A DNA stretch of 64,000 nt from Pachyseris speciosa (taxonomy: Eukaryota; Cnidaria; Anthozoa; Scleractinia; Pachyseridae), in assembly GCA_016490735.1 (NCBI GenBank), contig JAEMWC010000082.1, positions 875,001 to 939,000 of the forward strand, given 5' to 3'. The position numbers and the translations under genes are program-made. This document shows, piece after piece, positions 29,845-38,639 of this stretch. How positions within the stretch are numbered: position 1 is the stretch's first letter; each line of letters opens with the position of its first letter. The notes beneath the pieces are model-generated. The model did not search any database, was not told the origin of the DNA, and saw nothing but the letters and a program-made list of their open reading frames with translations.

Positions 29845-30825
29845 ATGGGAGTTTTCAATTCTCCACAAAATCAAGACAATAAAGGTGATACTGGTGCAAT
29901 TGGTCCTAAAGGTGATAAAGGTGATAGAGGTCTAATTGGTCCAAAAGGTGATGGATTTACATTAACACAAGATGGCCACTATGATCTTGGAAACAACAAG
30001 AAATTGATAAATGTTGATGAAGGAACTGATGATAATGATTGTGTCACAAAAAAACAACTTGATCTGAAGTTAGATAGAGCTACTTTTGTTATTTCCAACT
30101 CTCTTCCTGGTGTACCAGTCCTTGATGGAATTTCTATTGCTCTCATCCCAGCTCTCTCTGTTTTAACATCTGATACAAACGATAGAGTCTCAAGATGGGT
30201 TGATCCTGTCAATAATATATCTTTCACACAAACTGATAATTCCAAAAAACCTCTGCTGTTGAGAGATTTAAATAAAAAGAGATTCTTTCTGCGATTCGAT
30301 GGGACTGATGACTACTTGAGAATAAATTCATTTGATGTATCCAAAGTTGCTGGACCAAATGGGAATACATGCACAGTAATTATGGTTGTTAATACAAAAC
30401 AAGTGAAGAATCAATCTCAATTTCAATGGGGGCAGGCTAATATTCGATTTGGTGTTCATTTTCCTTGGATTGATGGAGTATGTTATATTGATTTCGGTTC
30501 TATATCAAATGGAAGACTTGCTGCTCTTTCTTTGTCTGATCTGACTGGTAATATTGAGGTTTGGACAATAAGAGTGAATGGACAAAATATGGAACTATTT
30601 AGAGGTATTTCATCAATGACTCCTGTTGGAACAGAAACAATCTCAGCAACACTGTCAGGAAATCCACAAAAAATGTTCGTTGGATGTCAAGTTGATAATG
30701 ATGATGGTACTGCAGTCAATTTTTCTGAAATGGATCTGTACGCTTTTTCTGTTTGGCAGAAATCTCTGTCTAATGATGAATTAAAAAATATGTTCCGTTT
30801 CCTTGAAGATTATTTCGATCTTTGA
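29845..30825 (+). CDS. fibre 2: collagen stalk with LamG/concanavalin-like head
   Basis: 326 codons. It begins like fibre 1 (MGVFN), then eight Gly-X-Y triplets at residues 14-37 and the same GFTLTQDGHYDLGNNK neck. From about residue 85 the sequence differs: a C-terminal domain of LamG/concanavalin A-like lectin type with RFDGTDDYLRI, a central beta-rich part, and the closing AFSVWQKSLSNDEL motif. This looks like a shorter alternative fibre with a carbohydrate- or protein-binding head, formed by stalk duplication and head replacement. A second attachment protein may broaden the host or cell range; that is inference. Confidence 0.82.
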   Translation: MGVFNSPQNQDNKGDTGAIGPKGDKGDRGLIGPKGDGFTLTQDGHYDLGNNKKLINVDEGTDDNDCVTKKQLDLKLDRATFVISNSLPGVPVLDGISIALIPALSVLTSDTNDRVSRWVDPVNNISFTQTDNSKKPLLLRDLNKKRFFLRFDGTDDYLRINSFDVSKVAGPNGNTCTVIMVVNTKQVKNQSQFQWGQANIRFGVHFPWIDGVCYIDFGSISNGRLAALSLSDLTGNIEVWTIRVNGQNMELFRGISSMTPVGTETISATLSGNPQKMFVGCQVDNDDGTAVNFSEMDLYAFSVWQKSLSNDELKNMFRFLEDYFDL

Positions 30826-30843
30826 ATTATGTAATCAATTATT

Positions 30844-31263
30844 ATGAAGCAGATTATAAGATTTGTACGATGGTTCATTCGGGATGCTGAACGGAAAAAC
30901 CCTGGTGTTGATAAGAGGATATTGAAATCAGCTTTGGTTTACCAGTTTCTATATCACAAACATTTCAACAAATATATTGAAGTGAGAGATATTATCCAGG
31001 AGCATATAGGCATTGGATTAATCGGTCCCGGTGAAGGCTGCTTAACACATTTTTTGGAGCATACTCTTGGTTGGATTGATACATTACAGACACATGGTAT
31101 ATTACACGATGCCTTCGGTAGGTTTTATGTCAAACATGCACTTGATAGAGGATATTCTTATGCTCTACCGTCTTTCTTGACGACTAAAATTAGTAAGTTA
31201 TCACCTCTAAGTGGGCAATTGTCTGGTTTGTGGTACTGTGTGTTGAACAGAATCGTTATATAA
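30844..31263 (+). CDS. unknown 139-aa protein
   Basis: Not recognised. N-terminal basic helical part (IIRFVRWFIRDAERK), then GIGLIGPGEGCLTHFLEHTL and THGILHDAFGRFYVKHALDRG with several His, and a hydrophobic C terminus. There is no signal peptide or clear enzyme motif. It follows fibre 2 by 18 nt and precedes the SLATT-like gene by 9 nt, so the two may be co-expressed. Neither has a TCTAA box. Confidence 0.6.
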   Translation: MKQIIRFVRWFIRDAERKNPGVDKRILKSALVYQFLYHKHFNKYIEVRDIIQEHIGIGLIGPGEGCLTHFLEHTLGWIDTLQTHGILHDAFGRFYVKHALDRGYSYALPSFLTTKISKLSPLSGQLSGLWYCVLNRIVI

Positions 31264-31272
31264 GCATATTGT

Positions 31273-31758
31273 ATGAAAGAGCGAAAAAGCATATTCAGCT
31301 GGAACCATATTTCAGGTGAATTAACAGAAGATCAGGTAAATGAATTAAAAGCCTATTACCACACATATCACAGAAAGTGTTGGGCTCATAAACAGGCTGT
31401 TAAACGGTTCAAAAAATGGAAATTACTGGGGAATTCAGTATCCATTATATTTGCAACTGGCGGTCTTGCCGCAAGCGTGGCAACCGGTGGTGTTAGTTTG
31501 GTAGCCATCAGTACAGTATCACTTTTAATACAAGGTTGGATGAAACACAAGAACCTTGACATGAAAATACAGAATTGTACATATGCTTATCAAAGCTACC
31601 AGCATCTTCTCAATACAATAAAAGAAACCATGAGAAGCGGTAATTTTGATAATTCCAGCATACACAATACAATGAAGAACATAGACGATTATGTCGTTGA
31701 TAATAGTCCAATTATTGATAAGTACCTACTGAAATATGATGAAAAATTCACTGTTTGA
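31273..31758 (+). CDS. SLATT-like two-helix membrane protein
   Basis: 161 codons. A basic N-terminal helix (YHRKCWAHKQAVKRFKKWK, about 32-50) leads into a hairpin of two small-residue-rich hydrophobic segments (about 52-68 and 71-88: SIIFATGGLAASVATGG, SLVAISTVSLLIQG). A soluble helical region follows (YAYQSYQHLLNTIKETMRSG). This layout matches SLATT proteins, predicted membrane effectors of bacterial conflict systems. A role in membrane permeabilisation, egress or superinfection control is inference. Its 3' end overlaps the convergent VLTF3-like gene by 11 bp. Confidence 0.5.
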   Translation: MKERKSIFSWNHISGELTEDQVNELKAYYHTYHRKCWAHKQAVKRFKKWKLLGNSVSIIFATGGLAASVATGGVSLVAISTVSLLIQGWMKHKNLDMKIQNCTYAYQSYQHLLNTIKETMRSGNFDNSSIHNTMKNIDDYVVDNSPIIDKYLLKYDEKFTV

Positions 31759-32383
31759 TAATACGAATAATCTTATCAAATATTAACAATAGAATCTCAA
31801 CCCAATACTGATCATAAAATTTCAGTGTTTTCTTTGAGTTGGTTAATATGATATACTCATAAGGCAGATCCATCATCATAAATAATTGTTTCAGAATGAA
31901 TTTGGTGTTTATCATTCTTTTACGATTCTTATTCACCGAAGGGATGATAGTGTCTATCTCCTTGAATATTCTTAATATTTTACCCTTATCTTTTACTGAA
32001 ATTTGAAATCTATTCTTGCAACATATACCATTTATCACATTTTCAATATGGTACTTCCGATGATATATAGATTTCCGCTTTATTTTATACATATTATTAT
32101 GAAAGTCAACGTACTCTCTGCAATAGTCATAGCCGTGGACTGAACCACAATTTGTACAAACATTTTCACCATTGTCATTAATCATTTTCTGATTATCACA
32201 ACATGTTTCATTTTTGACACTATGTTCTGCTATCTTCTGATCACATAAAGGACATATTAGATATTTTTCTACTTCAACAAAATATTCATGAATATCTGGA
32301 TTACAAAAATCATTTACCATCTGGCTACCTGACCTGATTTGAGAGGGCTTTTCCAAGGCCCGGAGATTTCTTTCTTTCGTCAT
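31748..32383 (-). CDS. VLTF3-like zinc-ribbon transcription factor
   Basis: 211 codons, reading inward from the right TIR. The first 24 residues are TIR-encoded and identical to the polymerase start. It has a first Cys pair (CPLC, 44-47), then a TFIIB-like zinc ribbon (CC at 61-62 ... CTNCG at 76-80). After it come YKIKRKSIYHRKYHIENVI (about 99-117) and a helical C terminus with KFILKQLF ... LTNSKKTLKFYDQYWVEIL. Zinc ribbon, Y-x-RK-x-H segment and terminal 'K..L...D..W' pattern fit the poxvirus-type late factor VLTF3 family found in many nucleo-cytoplasmic viruses. It may direct late transcription from the TCTAA boxes; this link is inference. Confidence 0.65.
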   Translation of the reverse strand: MTKERNLRALEKPSQIRSGSQMVNDFCNPDIHEYFVEVEKYLICPLCDQKIAEHSVKNETCCDNQKMINDNGENVCTNCGSVHGYDYCREYVDFHNNMYKIKRKSIYHRKYHIENVINGICCKNRFQISVKDKGKILRIFKEIDTIIPSVNKNRKRMINTKFILKQLFMMMDLPYEYIILTNSKKTLKFYDQYWVEILLLIFDKIIRIIKQ

Positions 32384-32789
32384 TCTCCATTTAACCTATA
32401 GCGACATGTCTTTAAGTGTTTTTTATATCATAAAGTACTTAAATAGATTACCTTAATAGAACTCATTCTCCATGAATACTGAGACTATTGAAATCAGTCG
32501 TTTCTCCATGAATACTGTTGATTTATACCCATTATTGCTGAGCCTATTGAAATCAGCCGTTTCTCCATGAATACTGTTGATTTATAACTTAAGTACTATT
32601 TTTCTGAGAAAGTTGCGCATGGTAATTTTCCGAGAAATTGACCTTGGAAAATGCGCTAGCTCATACATGATGTGTGAACCATGCCTGATTCCACATGATG
32701 TATGAATTATGAAAAATTTGACCTTGGAAAATTGGTAGAAAATGCGTTGTTGTGGAAAATGCGCTAGGACCCCCAAGTACTATACTACT
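32311..32789 (-). repeat. right terminal inverted repeat (479 bp)
   Basis: Reverse-complement copy of 13682..14160, same length, no difference found by eye. It ends with CTATACTACT before the target-site duplication. Confidence 0.95.
32419..32427 (-). promoter_or_regulatory. TATA box of the right-TIR promoter
   Basis: Mirror copy of the left-TIR TATA box, 35 nt upstream of the VLTF3-like ATG at 32383. Confidence 0.6.
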
Positions 32790-32795
32790 TATTTG
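32790..32795. repeat. target-site duplication, right copy (TATTTG)
   Basis: Exact repeat of 13676..13681. Confidence 0.95.
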
Positions 32796-33533
32796 CTATT
32801 TCAAAGCCGAAATATATAAACAAAAAAGGTTGTTTAGACCCAGGGAGTGTAGGTTTCAAACTTTAATTCAAAGAGCATTTTTTAACGGCCAGTTGAGTTC
32901 CACTGGCCTGAACGTTCACGATAAGTAGTTTCTGATAAGTAGTTTGTGTTTTTTTTCTTTTTAGTGACCTTGTTGTTATATAATCAGGTCCTGTTTTGAG
33001 AGTCCCAACGAAAATGTAGTCAGGATCTTAAATGATGGCGATCTGAACTTAACTCCTTCAATTCAACTATAGAAACAAGACAAGATACGATCTGCTTACG
33101 GTTTGTTACATGTTTGTGTATGTGTGTTTGTATCTGCTTTTGTACCGACCTAAATTAGTATGATCAGTTTTGTTAAACTGGCTGCGTGCCCTTTTTAACT
33201 TTATGGTTATTTCAGGTAGCCAGTCCCCTCTTTTTCTTTTTATTTAAACGATTATATGTCTATAATGCCACTAAATGGGGAAAATAAAGCATGTTGTTGT
33301 TATCTGTTTGAAGAATGGCGAAGTCTGTACATCGACCTGTTGTCTACTGCAATATAACAATTTTCAGTTTTGCTGCAATCGGCAGTCAGTCTTAAGGGTT
33401 ACCTTAATTATATGTAAAGCAGTTGACTGATATACATTTAAATTCACTCATCTATTTTGCTTATGATTTAGAATTGGCCGCAGAGATGTCATTAGACTTT
33501 GTTATTAGTACATAGAAGTAAAGCAAAAAAGAC
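32796..33533. other. intergenic host DNA, possible degraded retroelement tail
   Basis: No gene. AATAAAGCATGTTGTTGTT near 33284 resembles the 3' end of a LINE with a short GTT tail. Confidence 0.35.
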
Positions 33534-34260
33534 ATTGGGAGATCAGACGTTTGCAATAGCAACGCCCAAGATATGGAATGAATTGCCCTCACAAATTAGT
33601 ATAAGAACGAGGCAAATTTCAATCTCTCTAAGCAGAGTTTAAAGACATGTTTTTTTTTTAAAGATGGCTTTTAATTAACGGGGGACTTAATAACATGAAT
33701 TGGAGTGACATTTTTAGGAGGTTAAAGAAGGGATTAACATGCAAAAGAAAAAAAAATGCCTCAAAACACCACCAGACAGTTGACACCCCACAAGGTCACT
33801 GCAGCGTGCTGAGGGAACTGTTTGGTGTCCGTCTATTAATTTCTAACTTCAAATTCCAATTTCAAACCTTCATTAAATCTTAAAAATTTCCTAATTTCTC
33901 CAATTCAACTTATCCTTAGAGAAAAATCATCTCTTCCCAAATAAGGCCAAAAAATCACCAAAAAATTCACAAAATATCCCACAACATAGCTTCGTGGGAT
34001 AAGCATTTGCTTAAAACGCGAACGAAATATTAACGTTAAATCCATGTAAAGCGACTAGAAAACGATGTTCAGGTTAAATCCTGCCTTAATGTGAACACAA
34101 TATTTTTATTTTTTTATTCTATTTTATTTCTAATTTATTATTCCATTTTTTTTATTTTAGCAGTTATTGTCATTTTTCTATTATTTATTGTCGTACATGT
34201 AAAGCGCACTTGATCATTTTATGGAAAGCTGCGCTATATAAATTTCCATCATCATCATCA
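33534..34260 (+). mobile_element. LINE 3' end (reverse transcriptase C-terminus and 3' UTR)
   Basis: The frame around 33540..33600 encodes TFAIATPKIWNELPSQI, the well-known C-terminal end of L2/CR1-type non-LTR reverse transcriptases, followed after a break by the usual Lys-rich end. The 3' UTR ends with TGTAAAGCGC ... CTGCGCTATATAAAT and an (ATC)n tail at about 34246..34260, typical of invertebrate L2-like LINEs. The 5' part is missing. Confidence 0.65.
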
Positions 34261-34302
34261 CATGATAGAAATGCATGAAACCCCAAATGGAAACTAAAAC
34301 GA

Positions 34303-34377
34303 GTTCCAGATGGGATTTGAACCCACGACCCTCCGCGATCTATAATAGACGACGCTTTAACCACTGAGCTACTGGAG
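34303..34377 (-). mobile_element. tRNA-derived SINE head or tRNA pseudogene
   Basis: On the minus strand, a polymerase III A box (TAGCTCAGTGGTTAAAGCG) and B box (GGTTCAAATCCC) have tRNA spacing. The T stem is good (GTGGG/CCCAT), but the acceptor has two mismatches and the anticodon arm is irregular, so it is not a functional tRNA. Confidence 0.6.
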
Positions 34378-34383
34378 ACTACA

Positions 34384-34624
34384 GGGCCCAGTTGTTCAAA
34401 GCACGATTAAGCTAATCCTGGGTTAAAGTGCAGTTTGAGCCCAGTTTAGTAACTGTTCAATAAAAACTTTTCCAAAAGATTTTCACTCCTAAGTTTTGAC
34501 TGGAATTTAACTTTACTTTAAGCATAAAAATTTGGTTTCCAAAATTTTCTCAACGAGCGAGATGAAAACTTCGGCTAACTCCTAATCCTAGGTTAGGGTT
34601 AATCGGCTTTCGAACAACTAGGCC
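34384..34624. mobile_element. MITE with GGCC(C/T)AGTTGTTC termini
   Basis: Left end GGGCCCAGTTGTTCAAAGC, right end GCTTTCGAACAACTAGGCC, roughly complementary. Inner motifs TAATCCTGGGTTAAA and CCTAGGTTAGGGTTAA also mirror. No coding capacity. Confidence 0.55.
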
Positions 34625-34659
34625 GAGAGACTATATTGCATGGTGAGCCAAGGTGAAAT

Positions 34660-35440
34660 GTTATTATTATTATTATTTAAGAATATAATGAAGAACGTAT
34701 TTACAACAAAACTATTTACAAGGATAAATACTGTTTAAAAAACGCACTCTGAAAATTTTATGTACACTTTCAGCAAAACTAAAATTTTCGTATTTCGAAA
34801 TTGTTGTGATAAGAGGCATAAAAAACATGAAACTTTAAAATATTTGTAAAAAGTAATGGCTCGGCTTCCAGAAAATGTGACAAAAACAACTAGCCTAAAA
34901 AAATTGCTTTATAAATAGTCTAAAAACAACAAAACTACAAAACACTTCTTGGCTCAGTATTCCTGGCTTTGGCTAGAGTTCCTAGAAATACCGTTCTCAA
35001 TGCCATCTCTAATATTAAAATTACTAATTTGGGTTGGCTCTAATGTTTTCAATTTGTAAATCTGTGTCGACAAAGTTTAGCTTTCGTCTTCTCGATCTTG
35101 AGCCTCTCAAGCATAGTATTGCAGAGCGCACGGTGGCGAAAGACACTTTAGCTCTTATCCAGGAAATTGCGCTTGAGTAGCTTTCTCCCTTCTTAGTTGC
35201 GATCAGCTCCGCAAGCCTGCTGTGGTACTTAAGACATTCATCCGCCATTCCGCCTGTTGTCGTGAAAACTAGGGGAGTGAACGTTCCCTGTTCGATCTCC
35301 ATTACCCTTTCCGCATACTGCCTCTTCTTCTCGTTCTCATGTCTCTTGTAGATCTGTTTAGGAGTCAAGTCTCTGTAAGAGTCTGCATTGGAAGAACATC
35401 GAAGAATGCAGATCTCTGTCTCTCCCAAAGGCCTCGAGCA
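34660..35440 (-). mobile_element. LINE 3' fragment with (TTA)n tail
   Basis: The minus frame 35428..35024 encodes a 134-aa C-terminal fragment ([40 protein letters not shown]) of a type repeatedly found at the end of invertebrate non-LTR retrotransposon polyproteins. The 3' UTR shares the motif AAACACTTCTTGGCTCAGTATTCCTGGC (complement) with the copy at 48620..48955. The element ends in (AAT)n at about 34660. Confidence 0.6.
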
Positions 35441-35461
35441 TGGATATCTAGACGCGCATCA

Positions 35462-35908
35462 CAGGGGCACCCAACGAGCCAAATGAATCAAAAGCTGCAA
35501 AAAGCCATTTTTAAGTTCCTTATGCTGTTTGAAGTCTGTTTAAAGCGATGTTTTCATAAGCTAGAAGAAGTTCATCTGTTCGGATTCCCTAGCTGAAATT
35601 TTAATTGCCCGAAAATGGTAGGGAACAAAATCTGCCTTTGAGAAAATGCTACCTGAAATGAACTTTCCACGAACTTTCTAGGGAACTATTTTCTTTCCAA
35701 AAATGCTAGCTGACGTTTTTGACTGCCCAAAACAGCAATCACGACCTTTCCGAAAACCTCAGGAGCTATGATTTCCCAATTGCGAATCTTTTAGGCCACG
35801 TTTTAGTTACGAAAATCCGAGTGCACTCTTTAATCGACGCCGAAAGCGCAAGACGAATTAGCCTCCACCGAACAGATATCTACCGAAACTTGTCGTTGGG
35901 TGCCCCTG
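35462..35908. mobile_element. MITE with CAGGGGCACCCAACGA termini
   Basis: Perfect 16-bp terminal inverted repeats (CAGGGGCACCCAACGA at 35462, its complement ending at 35908). GCATCA flanks both sides (35456..35461 and 35909..35914). CAGGG-type ends suggest a hAT-related element; an end fragment recurs at 46881..46922. Confidence 0.65.
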
Positions 35909-36039
35909 GCATCAGGGGCTTTGTTAGCGCCGTGATTTAATATCTCCCCAGTGACCTCCTGAAGAACCGGCTCTGTTTCCTCATCATTACAGACCATCCT
36001 TAACATCTCTGCTTCCAAAGAAAATTTGGTTTATCAACG

Positions 36040-36070
<31 letters not shown>

Positions 36071-36082
36071 GGATTCGATTAG

Positions 36083-36112
36083 CTGACGTTTCGAGCGTTA
36101 GCCCTTCGTAGG
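36083..36112 (-). ncRNA. degenerate hammerhead-like motif
   Basis: On the minus strand CTACGA ... stem ... CGAAAC resembles the hammerhead core but lacks one base of CUGANGA, so is probably inactive. Confidence 0.3.
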
Positions 36113-36233
36113 AGCGAATGGCGAAGGGTAAATAGTTTCTTTAAATAGTTTCTTTACCCTTAATTATTCTTGTTAATTTCTCACTCTGTTACACTATTTA
36201 TTGCTCATTTTCATTTTATTCTTTACTGTACAA

Positions 36234-36270
36234 CTGACGATGGATGATGTCTCATCCGAAACATGTTTTC
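36234..36270 (+). ncRNA. hammerhead ribozyme core
   Basis: CTGACGA (36234..36240), a 6-bp stem II (GGATGA / TCATCC, 36242..36257 with TGTC loop), then GAAA (36258..36261) and a short palindromic stem III (AAACATGTTT). All invariant core bases are present. The tiny palindromic stem III is as in Penelope-type ribozymes, which act as dimers. Stem I pairing is not obvious. Confidence 0.6.
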
Positions 36271-36314
36271 ATTAAAAAATGAACTTCAAAAATATCGTGT
36301 GGTTCATTAAAGCG

Positions 36315-36316
<2 letters not shown>

Positions 36317-36365
<49 letters not shown>

Positions 36366-36700
36366 ACTCTCTCCAGTTTTTCTACTGGGTAATGTTGATT
36401 GTGTCTCAGCAACTCCTCGTAGCTTAGAGACACAACACTTTCCGCAACAGGTGAGCAGTTCCAAGAATGGCCGATAATTGTACACTCCCAAGGAAGTCAG
36501 GTACATCAAGCTTGCCAAACCAGGTCTTTGCACTTTTCGATATGCTTCCAAGAGCACCAATCATGATAGGTATTATTGTGACTTTCGAGGCCCTATGAAT
36601 CCTTCTGATTTCAAATGCTAGTTCCTGGTACTTTACCACCTTCTCCTCCTCAGTCCTGGTTATGTTCTGGTCCGCTGGCACCGCTATGTCAATAAGTGTC

Positions 36701-36758
<58 letters not shown>

Positions 36759-37877
36759 TATCACACCATTAGTTGTATTGGTGGTCACGTATTCCTAGAT
36801 CATCAGGCTATTTTCCATAGCCTTAGATGTCTAAGGTCCTTCTTAAGATTCTTGCTGTGCCCAACAAGCAGGCTTTCTGGAGTAGGTTGAAGATTCCAGG
36901 TGTTCCTATCTTAGCAATCCACATCATCAAGTTTTTTAGTCACTGCCCCAAGTGCCCAACTACAACTGGGATAAGAGACACGCTTCTGCAATTCCACATC
37001 TTTTGTATTTCTATTTCTAAGTCCTGATAGTGGTCGATCTTTTCCGGGTTTTTTTTCTGCTATGCGTGTATCAAAAAAACACGCCACATCGATAATGTGG
37101 CAAACTCTGCACGCCTTATCAAATACTACTATATCAAGCCTGTTATGATCTAACTGACGGTCTGTTTGGATTCTGAAATCTGACAGTAGCTTCCCTTAGT
37201 CATTTTCCATCACTGCCTCTGGGGAATGGTCGTACCAGGTTTCCTTTTGAGCTAATTTCTTACATTCTGTTGATAAATGGCTGACAGTTTCCTCCCTTTC
37301 ACCACATAGGCGACACATCAGTGAAACATCTTGTTTGTCAATCTTATTTTTGATGTAATTAGTCCGAAGGGCCTTGTCTTGTGCAGCAGTTAGGAGGCCT
37401 TCAGTCTCTTTCTTCAAAGTACCTCTTTTCAACCAATCCCATGTCTGCGGGTCTCTAATTCCTCCAGTGCCCCTTGCATACTGCCCTTTCAGTGTGTCTT
37501 TTCTCTAAAAATACTTAGCCTTCTTCGACTAACACTTTCCTTGTCTGCTCCTTCATCCAAAACATTTTCATCTTTTGTTGCCTTAAGCAGCCTTTCAGGA
37601 CTGTTTCTCACCTACCGACACAAACTACCAACCTCGATGTTGACGCAATCTTCAACACTAATTAAGCCTCTGCCTCCCTGTGATCTCTTGACATATAGCC
37701 TATCTACATCTGCTTGAGGGTGAAGCGATCTATAATAAATCGACAGCTTCCTTGTATTTCTATCTAGTGCCATTAGTTCATCCTTACTCCATCTGATGAT
37801 ATCCGCCCCATATCGTATCAATGAAACTGTTCTTGAATTAATCGCGCTCACAATATTTATTATTATCATTATTATCA

Positions 37878-37909
<32 letters not shown>

Positions 37910-38246
37910 GTTATTATTGTTGTTGTTGTTGTTATTGTTATTGGTATTGTTATTGTTATTAACGTTTTCAGTGCTATTAATTGTTTCCTACAGTCTCCTA
38001 GAACCGGGGCCAATCCTTGTTCCTGAGGTACCAGGGGAGTTTTTTATTTGATGGACAGAAACTTTCTCAGTATGTACGCCGTTCCTAGGAGGTTGATCTT
38101 TTGCAGCTCATTAATGTTAGTGGCTCCAGGGATCTTTCCTAAATTCTGGTCCATTCCCTCTCTAATAAGTCCCAGCGTACCAACAGTAACCGGCACAGTG
38201 TCTGTCCTCATTCCCCACTTCTCGTGGTTTCAATCTCAAGATCTTT

Positions 38247-38337
<91 letters not shown>
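36317..38337 (-). mobile_element. decayed LINE fragments, minus strand, with (TTA)n arrays
   Basis: Read on the minus strand: 38013..37612 encodes RYGADIIRWSKDELMALDRN ... LHPQADVDRLYVKR, GGRGLISVEDC; 37432..37196 encodes MCRLCGEREETVSHLSTEC (zinc knuckle); 36681..36424 encodes MPADQNITRTEEEKVVKYQE ... IMIGALGSI ... LGTAHLLRKVL. This is the order of the thumb-to-C-terminal region of an invertebrate non-LTR retrotransposon. A second copy of the last segment is at 38240..38040. (TTA)n arrays at 36317..36363, 36702..36758, 37854..37975 and 38247..38337 punctuate the copies. All are frame-broken. Confidence 0.65.
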
Positions 38338-38639
38338 ACATTGTGACCGGCGAAAATTTTCGCAATTGCCACAATTGAAGTTATAGGGTAGTAAATATCC
38401 ATTTTCCTTTAAATTTTTCAGTATAAGCTTAAGCTTGGTCACTTTAAATATGTTATGTCCTATCAGATGGAGAGAGCTTTAGGTTTTCCTATAACAGAGC
38501 TAAAAAAAAGTTAACTGTGGAGGGAAACCGCTTCCAAATGTCGATGCACGCAACCAACTGCAAGGCAAGTAATATTGAGCTCCAGATTTAACAGCTTAAG
38601 TTATACAAAAGCGTTTCACAGAAACCGGCAGACGAATCG

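Larger units (their letters stand above)
13682..32789. mobile_element. full-length Maverick/Polinton (adintovirus-like) element
   Basis: A 19,108-bp element bounded by 479-bp TIRs and a 6-bp target-site duplication. It carries the Polinton hallmark set: protein-primed DNA polymerase, retroviral-type integrase with chromodomain, adenain-like protease, FtsK/HerA-type packaging ATPase, double jelly-roll major capsid protein and penton. Accessory genes include a BRO-N/nuclease, a phospholipase A2, pVI/pX-like and AT-hook core proteins, two collagen-stalked fibres, a SLATT-like protein and a VLTF3-like factor. The PLA2 and pX-like genes point to the adintovirus branch. Several genes carry single-base breaks (see the individual entries), so this copy may not be able to make particles by itself. 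Confidence 0.97.
36018..36310. mobile_element. Penelope-like element terminal fragment
   Basis: Contains the element-type motif around TGACGTTTCGAGCGTTAGCC and a canonical hammerhead core downstream. Such ribozymes mark the terminal repeats of Penelope-like retroelements and related retrozymes. No reverse transcriptase frame is present. Confidence 0.5.

Noticed and set aside
35719..35940. 73-codon frame ending in the MITE at 35908
   Set aside because: Lies in and across the MITE end and mirrors repeat sequence.
37796..38442. Frames rich in poly-Ile or poly-Asn
   Set aside because: Translations of (TTA)n microsatellites.
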